Position numbers and translations under genes: made by a program. The notes beneath the pieces were generated by a model. That model ran no database searches. It was given only the letters and a program-made list of their open reading frames with translations, and was not told the DNA's origin. 64,000 bases of DNA, from NCBI RefSeq assembly GCF_016907815.1, contig NZ_JAFBCQ010000001.1, forward strand, positions 1,798,001-1,862,000, given 5' to 3'. Origin of the DNA: Microbacterium aurum. GTDB lineage: Bacteria; Actinomycetota; Actinomycetes; Actinomycetales; Microbacteriaceae. Shown piece after piece: positions 35,587-45,870 of the stretch; position 1 is the stretch's first letter; each line of letters starts with the position of its first letter.

Positions 35587-35955
35587 CTACCGGTACACCG
35601 GCCAGGCGGCGCCGGCGGCGAAGGCGACGGCGATCGCGAAGAGCGTCACGACGATGACGATCACGTCGAGGGGGCGGATGCGCAGCTTCGCCATGCGGAT
35701 GCGGCGGCCGTTCGCGTTCGCGGCGCCGTGCGTGAACCCGCGGGTCTCGAGCGCCTCGACCGTCGTGCGCACCGACTTCGCCGTGTTGAGGAAGATCGGG
35801 TAGAACGACAGCACCGCAAGCTGCGCCCACTGGACGCCGACGCGCCATCCCAGCAGGCCCTTCTTCGCCGGCGGCGCCGTGCGCAGCCGATAGCCCTCGA
35901 ACACGATGCTGAACTCCTCGATGAGGATCGGCAGCATGCGGTATCCGTAGCTCAC
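35587..35955 (-). pseudogene. EcfT (CbiQ-type) transmembrane component, C-terminal fragment
   Basis: The 122-residue frame matches the end of an energy-coupling-factor T protein: YRMLPILIEEFSIVFEGYRLRT, a helix, TVEALETRGFTHG containing the ARG-type coupling motif, and a last membrane helix. The first half, with about three membrane helices, is missing. The frame stops matching the family at about 35955, where the next gene fragment begins on the other strand. No EcfA or S component is nearby, so this is likely a deletion remnant. Confidence 0.7.
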
Positions 35956-35957
35956 CC

Positions 35958-36302
35958 GTCGTGGAGGCCGAACCGGCGGTGCTGATCGCCGCGGTCGTGG
36001 AGCGCGCTGGCGAGGCGCCGACGGCGGTGTGCTGTGCGAACGACCGCCTGGCCGTCGACCTCATCGGGCGGGCGTTCGACGCGGGCATCCGGGTGCCGGA
36101 CGCACTCAGCGTCGCCGGCTACGACGACATCGATCTCGCGTCGAAGCTGCGCCCGACGCTCACGAGCGTCGACCAGCCGCGCCGCGACATGGGCGCGCTC
36201 GCGCTGCGGCAGCTGACCGACATGCTCGCGGGAAACCCCGCCCGGCACGAGGTCGCGACGCCGACCCTCGTGGTGCGCGAGTCGACCGCGCAGGTGGCGT
36301 GA
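35958..36302 (+). pseudogene. LacI family regulator, C-terminal fragment
   Basis: The frame encodes the end of a LacI/GalR sugar-binding domain: TAVCCANDRLAVDLIGRAFDAGIRVPDALSVAGYDDIDLASKLRPTLTSVDQPRRDMG and the final strand. The N-terminal DNA-binding headpiece and about 200 residues are absent. It meets the truncated EcfT gene head to head at 35955-35961, which marks the breakpoint of a deletion or inversion. It has no convincing start codon signal. Confidence 0.75.
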
Positions 36303-36309
36303 CCGTTGA

Positions 36310-38451
<2,142 letters not shown>

Positions 38452-38524
38452 GCAGAGGCTGAGTATCCCGCCGCCGCGTGGCGCCGTCCGGGCAACCCGA
38501 CGATCGCCACGTAGGCTGGATCGC

Positions 38525-39076
38525 ATGATGAGAGAGGGAGCCGGACGCGCCGCGCCGGCCCCCTCTCTTCGTGCATCCGGGGACGCCTCCCGCGGCGCTC
38601 GCGGCACCCGCACGCGCGGGCGGGTGGACGTGCGGGAGTGGGCCGGCGGCATCCGCTTCTCGGCGTTCACGGGGATCATGCTGGGACTCGTCGTCCTCGC
38701 GGTGTTCGTGTTGGTGCCGACGGTGGGCACCTACCTCGGGCAGCGGCAGCAGATCGCCGCGCTGGAGAACTCCGTCCGCGTCACCACCGAGCAGGTCGCT
38801 CAGCTGCAGCAGGAGAAGGACCGCTGGGCGGACCCCGCGTACATCGCCTCGCAGGCGCGCGCCCGGCTGTACTACTTCCAGCCCGGCGAGGTCGTCTACC
38901 TGATCGACGATGACCTGCCGGACACCGCGATCCCGCCCGAGCAGACCGCCGTCAGCGACCAGGTCGAGCAGACACGGGTGGACTGGATGTCGCAGCTCGT
39001 CCGCTCCGTCACCGGCGCGGGGCTCACCCAGACGGCGACGGGGCCGGCCGAGACGGGCACCGCCCCCGCCGGGTGA
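38525..39076 (+). CDS. FtsB/DivIC-like septum formation initiator
   Basis: The 183-residue protein has a basic N-terminal region, one membrane helix (about 48-70, GIMLGLVVLAVFVLVPTVGTYL), a coiled coil (QRQQIAALENSVRVTTEQVAQLQQEKDRW) and the DivIC-type segment ARARLYYFQPGEVVY. It probably works in the divisome outside the membrane with FtsQ and FtsL. Its position after eno matches the actinobacterial FtsB locus. The start may be the first or second ATG at 38525/38528. Confidence 0.9.
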   Translation: MMREGAGRAAPAPSLRASGDASRGARGTRTRGRVDVREWAGGIRFSAFTGIMLGLVVLAVFVLVPTVGTYLGQRQQIAALENSVRVTTEQVAQLQQEKDRWADPAYIASQARARLYYFQPGEVVYLIDDDLPDTAIPPEQTAVSDQVEQTRVDWMSQLVRSVTGAGLTQTATGPAETGTAPAG

Positions 39077-39117
39077 CGGCTCAGCAGGAGATCAGCCGCC
39101 GCCGGTAGCCTGGAGCA

Positions 39118-39657
39118 GTGTCCCATCCGCAGTCGAACACCCATCCCGCGCTGACCGAGGCGACCGCCGCCGACCTCGAGGTCATGCGCGCGCAGCTCGG
39201 GCGGCCGATGCGGGGCGTGGTGGGCATCGCGGCACGCTGCGTGTGCGGCAACCCCACGGTCGTCGCCACCGAGCCGCGGCTGCCGGACGGAACGCCGTTC
39301 CCGACGTTCTACTACCTGACCCACCCCGGCGCGACGGCAGCGATGTCGGCGCTGGAGGCGACGCAGGTCATGCGCGAGTTGTCCGAGGTGCTCGAGGACG
39401 ACGCGGACGTGGCGGCGGCGTACGCCGCCGCGCACGAGGCGTATCTATCTGACCGTGCGGTGTACGGCGAGGTCCCCGAGATCGAGGGGATCTCGGCCGG
39501 GGGGATGCCGACGCGCGTGAAGTGTCTGCACGCCCTCGCCGGCCACGCGCTGGCCGCCGGTCCCGGGGTGAACCCCATCGGCGATCTCGCCCTGGAGCGC
39601 GGCGACTGGTCGCCGCAGCGGTGCACCTGCGCGCAGCCGCGCGGTGGGGCGGCATGA
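39118..39657 (+). CDS. DUF501 domain-containing protein
   Basis: The 179-residue protein is a DUF501 member with conserved cysteines in ARCVCGNPTVVATEPRLPDG, PFPTFYYLTHP, TRVKCLHALAGHALAAGPGVNPIGD and the C-terminal CTCAQP. The Cys pattern suggests metal binding. The function is unknown, but the gene follows the FtsB homologue in most actinobacteria. The start is GTG 39118. It overlaps the subtilase gene by four bases. Confidence 0.92.
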   Translation: MSHPQSNTHPALTEATAADLEVMRAQLGRPMRGVVGIAARCVCGNPTVVATEPRLPDGTPFPTFYYLTHPGATAAMSALEATQVMRELSEVLEDDADVAAAYAAAHEAYLSDRAVYGEVPEIEGISAGGMPTRVKCLHALAGHALAAGPGVNPIGDLALERGDWSPQRCTCAQPRGGAA

Positions 39658-41009
39658 CGGTCCGCGCCGCGCGCCTTCTCGTGGCCGCCGGGCTCGTCCT
39701 CACGAGCGCGGCGGGCGTGGGTGCGACGTCGGCGGATGCCGGCGTCACCGCGCCCGCCGAGGTAGCGCCGCCCGCCGGAGTCGCCGCGCCTGCCGTGGCG
39801 ACCCCGCCGGCGGGAGAGGTCGACCCGGTCCGCGCCGCCGAGTACTGGCTCGACGAGTACGGCGTGCGCACGGCGTGGGGGACCACGAAGGGCAAGGGAA
39901 CGACCATCGCGATCATCGACACGGGCATCGGTCGCAACCCGGTCGAGTTCTCCGGCGCCGTCGTCGGGGGAGCGGACTTCTCTGGGGCGGGGTCCTCCGA
40001 CGGCCGCACGCCGGTCGGCGCCGTGGACGGCAACCACGGCAGCTGGGTGGCCTCCCTCGCCGCGGCACGCGGCACGGGCGCGGAGACCGGGATGATCGGT
40101 GTCGCGCCGGAGGCGAGCCTACTGTCGATCTCGATCGGGTTCGGGGCGGCATCCTCGGTGCCGTTCGTGCAGCAGGTCGCCGACGCGATGACGTGGGCCG
40201 TCGATCACGGCGCCGACGTCATCAACCTGTCGTTCACGACCAACACGCTGACGTGGGACCCGCTGTGGGACACCGCGTTCCAGTACGCGTTCGATCACGA
40301 CGTCGTCGTCGTCGTCGCGGCCGGCAACCGGGGGACCGGCACCGACCAGGTGGGGGCGCCCGCGACGATCCCCGGCGTGCTGACGGTCGGCGGGGTGAAC
40401 CGGGCCGGCGTCGCCAGCGTGGAGGCGTCGACGCAGGGGATCACGATCGGGATCTCCGCGCCCAGCGAACAGCTGCTGGGCGTCTCGGCGGACGGGCAGA
40501 TCGTGGAGTGGAGCGGGACGAGCGGCGCCGCGCCCCTCGTCGCCGGCATCGCCGCCCTCGTGCGGTCGGCGCATCCCGAACTCGACGCGAACAATGTGAT
40601 CAATCGGATCCTCAAGACCGCCAAGCCCGCCGCCGCGGCGACGCGCGTGCCCGATGCGACGTACGGATTCGGGCTGATCGACGCTGCCGCCGCGGTCTCG
40701 GCGAACGTCGCGACGGTGAGCGCCAGCCCGCTCCCGGGCCTGACTCTTGAGGAATGGATCCGCCTGTATCGGCGGGCCGAGGTGGCGCCGCAGCCGACAC
40801 CGACGGCGACGCCGGTGCAGCTGGATCCGCTGCCGAAAGCCGATCAGGTGGAGCGTCGATCGCCGCTGCTGCCGAGCGCCGACACCCTCCGCTACGGCAC
40901 GGTGCCGCTCGTGGGTGCCACCCTGGCGGCTATACTGGTCGCGCTCGGCGTCACCGCTGCTGCCCGGCGCATCAGATCGGAACGGGCCCACCGCACTCCG
41001 AGCCGTTGA
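39654..41009 (+). CDS. Mycosin-like S8 subtilisin protease, secreted and membrane anchored
   Basis: The 451-residue protein has a signal peptide (about 1-28), a Pro/Ala linker, and an S8 domain with Asp in AIIDTGIG near residue 90, His in DGNHGSWVAS near 128 and Ser in SGTSGAAPLVAG near 290. A Pro-rich stalk and a C-terminal helix (VPLVGATLAAILVALGVTAAARR) follow. This is the layout of mycosins, proteases of type VII secretion. The His and Ser motifs vary from the usual HGTxVA and GTSMAxP. Confidence 0.88.
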   Translation: MTVRAARLLVAAGLVLTSAAGVGATSADAGVTAPAEVAPPAGVAAPAVATPPAGEVDPVRAAEYWLDEYGVRTAWGTTKGKGTTIAIIDTGIGRNPVEFSGAVVGGADFSGAGSSDGRTPVGAVDGNHGSWVASLAAARGTGAETGMIGVAPEASLLSISIGFGAASSVPFVQQVADAMTWAVDHGADVINLSFTTNTLTWDPLWDTAFQYAFDHDVVVVVAAGNRGTGTDQVGAPATIPGVLTVGGVNRAGVASVEASTQGITIGISAPSEQLLGVSADGQIVEWSGTSGAAPLVAGIAALVRSAHPELDANNVINRILKTAKPAAAATRVPDATYGFGLIDAAAAVSANVATVSASPLPGLTLEEWIRLYRRAEVAPQPTPTATPVQLDPLPKADQVERRSPLLPSADTLRYGTVPLVGATLAAILVALGVTAAARRIRSERAHRTPSR

Positions 41010-41029
41010 TCCAAGGAGTACTCCCCCCT

Positions 41030-42610
41030 GTGACTAGCACAGCGACCAGCACGGCGTCTTCTGCCGTGCCCAAGATCCTCATCGTCGGCGGCGGCTACGC
41101 CGGTTTCTACACCGCGTGGAAGCTCGAGAAGCACCTGCGCAAGGGCGAGGCCGAGGTCACGATCGTCGACCCGCTGCCGTACATGACGTACCAGCCGTTC
41201 CTCCCCGAGGTCGCTGCGGGCGAGATCGAGGCGCGCCACGTCGTCGTGGGCCTGCGCCGTCACCTGAAGAAGACGCGGGTCATCACCGCGAAGGTGACCG
41301 GCATCGACCACGCGCACAAGACCGCGACGATCACGCCCGAGGTCGGCGAGCCCTGGCAGGAGAGCTACGACCAGATCGTGGTGACCGCCGGTGCGGTCTC
41401 CCGCACGTTCCCGATCCCCGGCATCGCCGAGAACGCGATCGGCCTGAAGACGATCGAGGAGGCGGTCGCGATCCGCGACCGCATCCTCACGAACTTCGAC
41501 CGCGCCGCGAACCTCCCGCCCGGGCCGGAGCGCGACCGCCTGCTGACGGTCGTCGTGGTCGGCGGCGGGTTCGCGGGCATCGAGGTGTTCGCCGAGATGC
41601 GCGCGCTCGCGTCGTCGCTGCTGCCCGACTACCCGCAGCTGCGCTTCGAAGACACGCACTTCCACCTGATCGAGGCGATGAGCCGGATCATGCCCGAGGT
41701 GTCGCTGAAGACGAGCGAGTGGGTGCTGAAGGACCTCGCCAAGCGGGGCGCGTACGTGCACCTGGACACGCAGGTCACCGGTGCCGTCGACGGGAACGTC
41801 GAGCTGTCGACCGGTGAGGTGCTGCCGACCGACCTCATCGTCTGGACCGCCGGCGTCATGGCGAACCCGACCGTCGTCCGCGGGAGCGACCTGCCGGTCG
41901 AGGAGCGGGGCCGCATCCGCACCCGCGCCGACCTGCGCGTCGGTACGCCCGACGAGGTCGTCGAAGGCGCGTGGGCCGCCGGTGACGTGTCGGCCGTGCC
42001 CGACCTCACGGGCAAGGGCGTGGGCGGATACTGCGTCCCCAACGCGCAGCACGCCGTGCGTCAGGCGAAGCTGCTCGCGAAGAACCTCGTCGCCGTGCTG
42101 CGCGACGAGGTGCCCCGCGAGTACATCCACAACAACCTGGGCGCCGTCGCCGGCCTCGGGCTCTACAACGGCGTGTTCCAGTCGGGCAACCTCGCGCTCA
42201 AGGGCTTCATCGCCTGGTGCGCGCACCGTGGCTACCACGGCCTGGCCATGCCCTCGTGGGAACGCAAGTGGCGCGTCATCGGCGACTGGTGGCACAACTT
42301 CTGGCTGGGCCGCGACAACGTGTCGCTGCAGACCGTGCAGAACCCGCGCTACGTCTTCGAGGAGTTCGCCGCGCGTCCGCGTCCGGCCGCTCCCGAGGCG
42401 CCTGCGGCGCCCGCCGCGGCTCCGGCCGCCCCGGCGATCGACCCGAAGTCCGTCGTCGGCGAGGCGGCCCCGGTCGCCGGCGAGAAGGCCGACAAGCCGA
42501 CGGATGCCGCGACGCCTGCAGCCGTGGAGGCGTCTGCTGTTGCCGCGCCCGCGAAGACGGAGACCAAGGCTCCCGCGAAGAAGAAGGCCCCGGCGAAGGC
42601 TAAGGCCTGA
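41030..42610 (+). CDS. ndh: Type II NADH:quinone oxidoreductase
   Basis: NDH-2 passes electrons from NADH to quinone without pumping protons. The 526-residue protein has an FAD fold KILIVGGGYAGFYTAWKLE near residue 16, an NAD fold TVVVVGGGFAGIEVFAEMRA near 175, AAGDVSAVP near 317 and the quinone-side segment GGYCVPNAQHAVRQAKLLAKN. An amphipathic membrane region follows to about 450. The last 70 residues are an Ala/Pro tail ending in Lys/Ala repeats, unusual for the family. The GTG start has AAGGAG upstream. Confidence 0.93.
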   Translation: MTSTATSTASSAVPKILIVGGGYAGFYTAWKLEKHLRKGEAEVTIVDPLPYMTYQPFLPEVAAGEIEARHVVVGLRRHLKKTRVITAKVTGIDHAHKTATITPEVGEPWQESYDQIVVTAGAVSRTFPIPGIAENAIGLKTIEEAVAIRDRILTNFDRAANLPPGPERDRLLTVVVVGGGFAGIEVFAEMRALASSLLPDYPQLRFEDTHFHLIEAMSRIMPEVSLKTSEWVLKDLAKRGAYVHLDTQVTGAVDGNVELSTGEVLPTDLIVWTAGVMANPTVVRGSDLPVEERGRIRTRADLRVGTPDEVVEGAWAAGDVSAVPDLTGKGVGGYCVPNAQHAVRQAKLLAKNLVAVLRDEVPREYIHNNLGAVAGLGLYNGVFQSGNLALKGFIAWCAHRGYHGLAMPSWERKWRVIGDWWHNFWLGRDNVSLQTVQNPRYVFEEFAARPRPAAPEAPAAPAAAPAAPAIDPKSVVGEAAPVAGEKADKPTDAATPAAVEASAVAAPAKTETKAPAKKKAPAKAKA

Positions 42611-42628
42611 CCCGCTTTTCACACGTCA

Positions 42629-42661
42629 GCGAGCCCCCGTCCCTTCCGGACGGGGGCTCGC
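42629..42661. terminator. Strong hairpin after ndh
   Basis: GCGAGCCCCCGTCC (42629-42642) pairs perfectly with GGACGGGGGCTCGC (42648-42661) around a five-base loop, just after the ndh stop. This is the clearest factor-independent-type terminator of the window, though no T run follows. Confidence 0.9.
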
Positions 42662-42686
42662 CTCGTCCCCACCGTTGCAAGCCCCC

Positions 42687-42735
42687 GGTCGTCGAGCGAG
42701 CGAGGTGCATCCCGGCGGTCGTTGAGCGAGCGAGG
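42687..42735. repeat. Two copies of a GGTCGTYGAGCGAGCGAGG intergenic repeat
   Basis: Copies at 42687-42705 and 42717-42735 differ at one base. The second runs on into AACGAGCGAGACGAAACGC. I recall closely similar strings as frequent intergenic repeats in Microbacteriaceae genomes. They lie between the ndh terminator and a tRNA. Confidence 0.7.
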
Positions 42736-42775
42736 AACGAGCGAGACGAAACGCGGCGACTACCCTGGAGCCAGG

Positions 42776-42848
42776 GCCCCCATAGCCCAATGGCAGAGGC
42801 AGGCGACTTAAAATCGCTTCAGTCTGGGTTCGAGTCCCAGTGGGGGCA
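42776..42848 (+). tRNA. tRNA with anticodon TAA (Leu by codon), short variable arm
   Basis: GCCCCCA (42776-42782) pairs with TGGGGGC (42841-42847), discriminator A at 42848. The anticodon loop CTTAAAA gives TAA, reading leucine UUA codons. The T arm is CTGGGTTCGAGTCCCAG. The total of 73 bases leaves only about five for the variable region, whereas bacterial tRNA-Leu normally has a long variable arm. CCA is not encoded. The accessory genes begin directly after it. Confidence 0.85.
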
Positions 42849-42876
42849 CGCAATCTCGCGGGTTTAGGGTGAGGGC

Positions 42877-43149
42877 ATGGCAGACGTCCTGCTGGAGGGA
42901 GCGATCCTGGCGGAGTACGCCGCGGCGCTGGCCAGCGTTCCGGCGGATGTGACGTGGGATCTCACCGTTCCTGGCTCCGGGACCTTCGGGTGCGTGGAGG
43001 TTGCTGACGCTGTCTCCAGCGTGGGCGCGCTCCAGCACGGGCGAGCGGATGTGCTCGTTGAGGAGACGCGACGGGTGGCGGGGTTCCCGGCCCGCGTGGC
43101 GGAGCGGTTCGCGGCCACCGATCAGGGTCTCGCCCGGAGCATCCTGTGA
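42877..43149 (+). CDS. Small ESX-like helical protein, partner of the downstream hydrolase
   Basis: This 90-residue acidic protein has two helical stretches, residues 6-22 and about 38-85, separated by a Pro/Gly turn (TWDLTVPGSGTFG). Its size and layout recall small ESX/WXG100 partners or chaperones, but it lacks a WXG motif. It overlaps the following gene by four bases (GTGA), so the two are translated together. I propose it is the secretion partner of that hydrolase; the family was not recognised. Confidence 0.65.
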   Translation: MADVLLEGAILAEYAAALASVPADVTWDLTVPGSGTFGCVEVADAVSSVGALQHGRADVLVEETRRVAGFPARVAERFAATDQGLARSIL

Positions 43150-44981
43150 GCGTGGACGCCACGAACCCGGGCAAGGGTGACCCGGCTGGCATCCTGCGCA
43201 CGGCCGAGGAACGTGCCGACAAGGCGGCCACGGTGCGCACCGCGGCGACGACGATGGCCAGGCTTGCCGGCGAGTCAGGCAACGTGTGGGCGGGCGTGGC
43301 GCAGGTCGAGTTCGCGTCATCCGCCGCACGCGCATCGACCGAGTTGGAGGTGCTCGCGTCCCGGTGGGAAGCGGAAGCGGCAGCGTTGTCGACGTACGCC
43401 CGAGCCGTGCAGGAGATTCAGGACGCGCAACTGCCGTTGCGCCTGCGGCTGGAGGACGCGGCGGATGATCGGCGGTCGCTGGGTTTGCAGTACGCGGACG
43501 CCGAGCTCGAGTCTGCTATTGCGTACGCGCCGCTCGCCGCGGAGGAGGCAACCCAGCGGCGGAACTGGCTGTCCTGGGAGATCAACGAGACAGACGCGCT
43601 GCTGACCCGGTTGCAGGGCGACTGGGACGAACTGGTCGCGCAGCGACAGGCCGCGGACCGCGCCTGTGTCGACGCGCTGTCGGGTGCTGAGGTGACGGGG
43701 TTCTCACCTGCCTTGCTCGCGGGTAACGTCACCGGGGCGACGCTGCTGGGACTGTCTGTGACGAACCTGCTGGTGCTGGCGCGCAACGACCCCGACGCCC
43801 TGGCGCCGATGACCGGGAATGACCCGGCGGCGACGGCGACGTGGTGGGATGCGATGCCGGAGGCTGACCGGCATCGCCTGATCGAGGCGGCGCCAGGTGT
43901 GATCGGGAACCTGGAGGGTGTGCTGTACGCCGACCGCGACCAGGCGAACCGTATCTGGCTCGACCAGCAACTCGCGCAGGCGAGAAACGCCCTGGACAAT
44001 GCTGAGCAGTCGCCGGACTTCTGGCAGCTCCTCATGAATCCGCGCGGCACGAGCGACGCGCAGGCCTTCGCCATCGCTGAGGCCCGTCAACGGCTGGAAG
44101 GCCTCGAGGGAGTGCAGCGATCCCTGCGCACGGTCGATGGCGCTGAGCCGCGCTACCTGATCTCGCTCACCGCAGACACGCCTCCACTGGCGGCGGTCGC
44201 CATCGGCAACGTCGACACCGCCGATACCGTTAGCTACACGGTTCCCGGGATGAGCGCGACCACCGCAGACATGCGCGGATGGGCGCAATCAGCGGAGAAC
44301 CTGCTGAACCGCCAGGCAGTCGTGGATCCGGGGCGTACGCACGCCGTTATCGCGTGGATGGGTTATGAGACTCCGCCCGTGCCGGTCCTGCAGGGCGGGT
44401 TCGACGTGCTCGACACGAAGCTCGCCGAAGCTGGCGCGGTCGAGCTGAACACGGCACTCGGCGGGCTCAGTGCCGTGCGTCCCGACGCGGTCACCAACAT
44501 CGTCGCGCATTCGTACGGCACTACTACAACCGCTATCGCCCTGTCCACTCCCGGGTCGCACGTGGATGCGTTTGTCTCTTTGGGTTCTGCGGGGTTGCCT
44601 TCGGACATCGACGAGGCCAGGGACCTGCGCGCGGACGCCGTCTACGCCGGTCAGGCCAGATCCGTCATGGCTATTGATCCTGAGCCGGGAGACCAATGGG
44701 CATGGTCGGGCCGCCTCGGTAACCATCCGGTCGACCCGGCCGGACCCACGTTCGGTGCCGTGACCTTCGGAACGGACTCGGGCGTCGGAGGCAGCCCCGT
44801 CACCGACCACGGCACCGCAACAGCCTCAGGCAACGGATACCTCGACCTTCAGACCGAATCGCTGAACAACGTTGCTAATGCGACCACCGGGCACGCCGAT
44901 AGGCTCACGGAGCGGCTACCGTCAGAACCGACGATGCTTCAGAAGGCACTCATCGAAGGAGCGAGCGGTGGTCTCTACTAG
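43146..44981 (+). CDS. WXG-type N-terminus fused to DUF1023 alpha/beta hydrolase, candidate type VII effector
   Basis: The 611-residue protein has no signal peptide. Residues 1-180 are helical, with a WAG (WXG) motif at 48-50 and long coiled coils. Residues 230-270 (WWDAMPEADRHRLIEAAPGVIGNLEGV, ADRDQANR) are the DUF1023 pre-core, and 335-560 are the hydrolase, with nucleophile Ser456 in AHSYG and a likely catalytic His555. DUF1023 members are lipase/esterase-like. The coupled small partner and lipoprotein suggest an exported enzyme with self-protection. The start GTG 43146 overlaps the upstream stop. Confidence 0.8.
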   Translation: MSVDATNPGKGDPAGILRTAEERADKAATVRTAATTMARLAGESGNVWAGVAQVEFASSAARASTELEVLASRWEAEAAALSTYARAVQEIQDAQLPLRLRLEDAADDRRSLGLQYADAELESAIAYAPLAAEEATQRRNWLSWEINETDALLTRLQGDWDELVAQRQAADRACVDALSGAEVTGFSPALLAGNVTGATLLGLSVTNLLVLARNDPDALAPMTGNDPAATATWWDAMPEADRHRLIEAAPGVIGNLEGVLYADRDQANRIWLDQQLAQARNALDNAEQSPDFWQLLMNPRGTSDAQAFAIAEARQRLEGLEGVQRSLRTVDGAEPRYLISLTADTPPLAAVAIGNVDTADTVSYTVPGMSATTADMRGWAQSAENLLNRQAVVDPGRTHAVIAWMGYETPPVPVLQGGFDVLDTKLAEAGAVELNTALGGLSAVRPDAVTNIVAHSYGTTTTAIALSTPGSHVDAFVSLGSAGLPSDIDEARDLRADAVYAGQARSVMAIDPEPGDQWAWSGRLGNHPVDPAGPTFGAVTFGTDSGVGGSPVTDHGTATASGNGYLDLQTESLNNVANATTGHADRLTERLPSEPTMLQKALIEGASGGLY

Positions 44982-45438
44982 CCGAACGGTGACCATCGCT
45001 CTCCTCGCGGTCACGGTCGGTCTGCTCACAGCCTGCCAATCAGGAGAGGCAATGACACCGCATGAGGCACGCGACCAGCTCGTCGCCACCATTGAAGAGA
45101 CCGGCGCCCTGCTCGACGTTCCCGGATGGGAACGCGCCTCCGCGCCGACCATCCAAGACTGCGATGGCGGCAACGGCGTCAAGTACGGGTACAGCTACTC
45201 ATCGCCACCACCCGACGGTGACCACCTCGCCGACGCGAACACCGTCGCCGACCATTGGAAGTCACTCGGCATGACAGTTCGCATCGACACCTCGAACGAT
45301 CCCGTCGTCTACGCCGAGGGCGGCCCTGTCGAGGGATTGTCGTTTGGGACCGGTCCTGGGAACTATTACATCGCTGGCTCGTCCCTGTGTGTCCCGGGGA
45401 ATGCCGACGACCTCGTCGACGAGGAGTACAACGGCTGA
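44968..45438 (+). CDS. Lipoprotein, possible immunity protein
   Basis: The 156-residue product starts at GTG 44968 (ribosome site GAAGGAG) and has a signal helix ending in the lipobox LTAC, with the lipid Cys near residue 23. The mature part holds two cysteines and strands such as VKYGYSYSSPP and FGTGPGNYYIAGSSLCVPG. It resembles no family I can name. It overlaps the hydrolase gene by 14 bases. A surface lipoprotein coupled to a secreted hydrolase would fit an immunity role. Confidence 0.75.
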   Translation: MVSTSRTVTIALLAVTVGLLTACQSGEAMTPHEARDQLVATIEETGALLDVPGWERASAPTIQDCDGGNGVKYGYSYSSPPPDGDHLADANTVADHWKSLGMTVRIDTSNDPVVYAEGGPVEGLSFGTGPGNYYIAGSSLCVPGNADDLVDEEYNG

Positions 45439-45468
45439 GGCAGCAGCAGGGCGCAGGTCTCGCGTCGG

Positions 45469-45870
45469 CTAGAACGTGGCTATCTCCTGCTGCCGCCGGT
45501 ACTCGTCCAGGGAGCACAGCGCGGCGATCCAGAGCTCGGGTACGCGTCCGTCAGGACCGACGGGAATGAAGTCCGCAGCGACAGCCCGCACGACCGCGCT
45601 GTAGCTAGCGCCGATGGCCTCGGCAAACTCCCGCCGTGTCCGTGCGCCGCCGGTCCATTCGAAGCCGAGTCGCTGTGGACCCTGGTGAGGCTCGTGCGCA
45701 GCACGAGCCGAGCCGTTCGGTGAGGGCAAAACCCGAGCCGGAACCCACCGCTTGCGCGGCGCCGTGTACACGACCGGGACTTCACCGCGCGAGAGATGCT
45801 CCCAGAGCGTCGTGCGCGAGATGCCGAGCAGTTGCGCGGCGCGGGTCGTCGTGACAAGCGGCGCGCTCAT
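45469..45870 (-). CDS. Excisionase-type helix-turn-helix protein
   Basis: The 133-residue protein begins with a MerR/excisionase-like HTH (TTTRAAQLLGISRTTLWEHLSRGEVPVVYTAPRKRWVPARVL). A second HTH-like region follows (RTRREFAEAIGASYSAVVRAVAADFIP). Such proteins are common in phages and integrative elements. It overlaps the upstream gene by four bases and converges on the lipoprotein gene. It supports the view of this segment as mobile. Confidence 0.7.
   Translation of the reverse strand: MSAPLVTTTRAAQLLGISRTTLWEHLSRGEVPVVYTAPRKRWVPARVLPSPNGSARAAHEPHQGPQRLGFEWTGGARTRREFAEAIGASYSAVVRAVAADFIPVGPDGRVPELWIAALCSLDEYRRQQEIATF

Noticed and set aside
42877..43149. Antitoxin of a classical toxin-antitoxin pair
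   Set aside because: It has no DNA-binding motif, and the partner is a large WXG-type hydrolase, which fits a secretion partner better.
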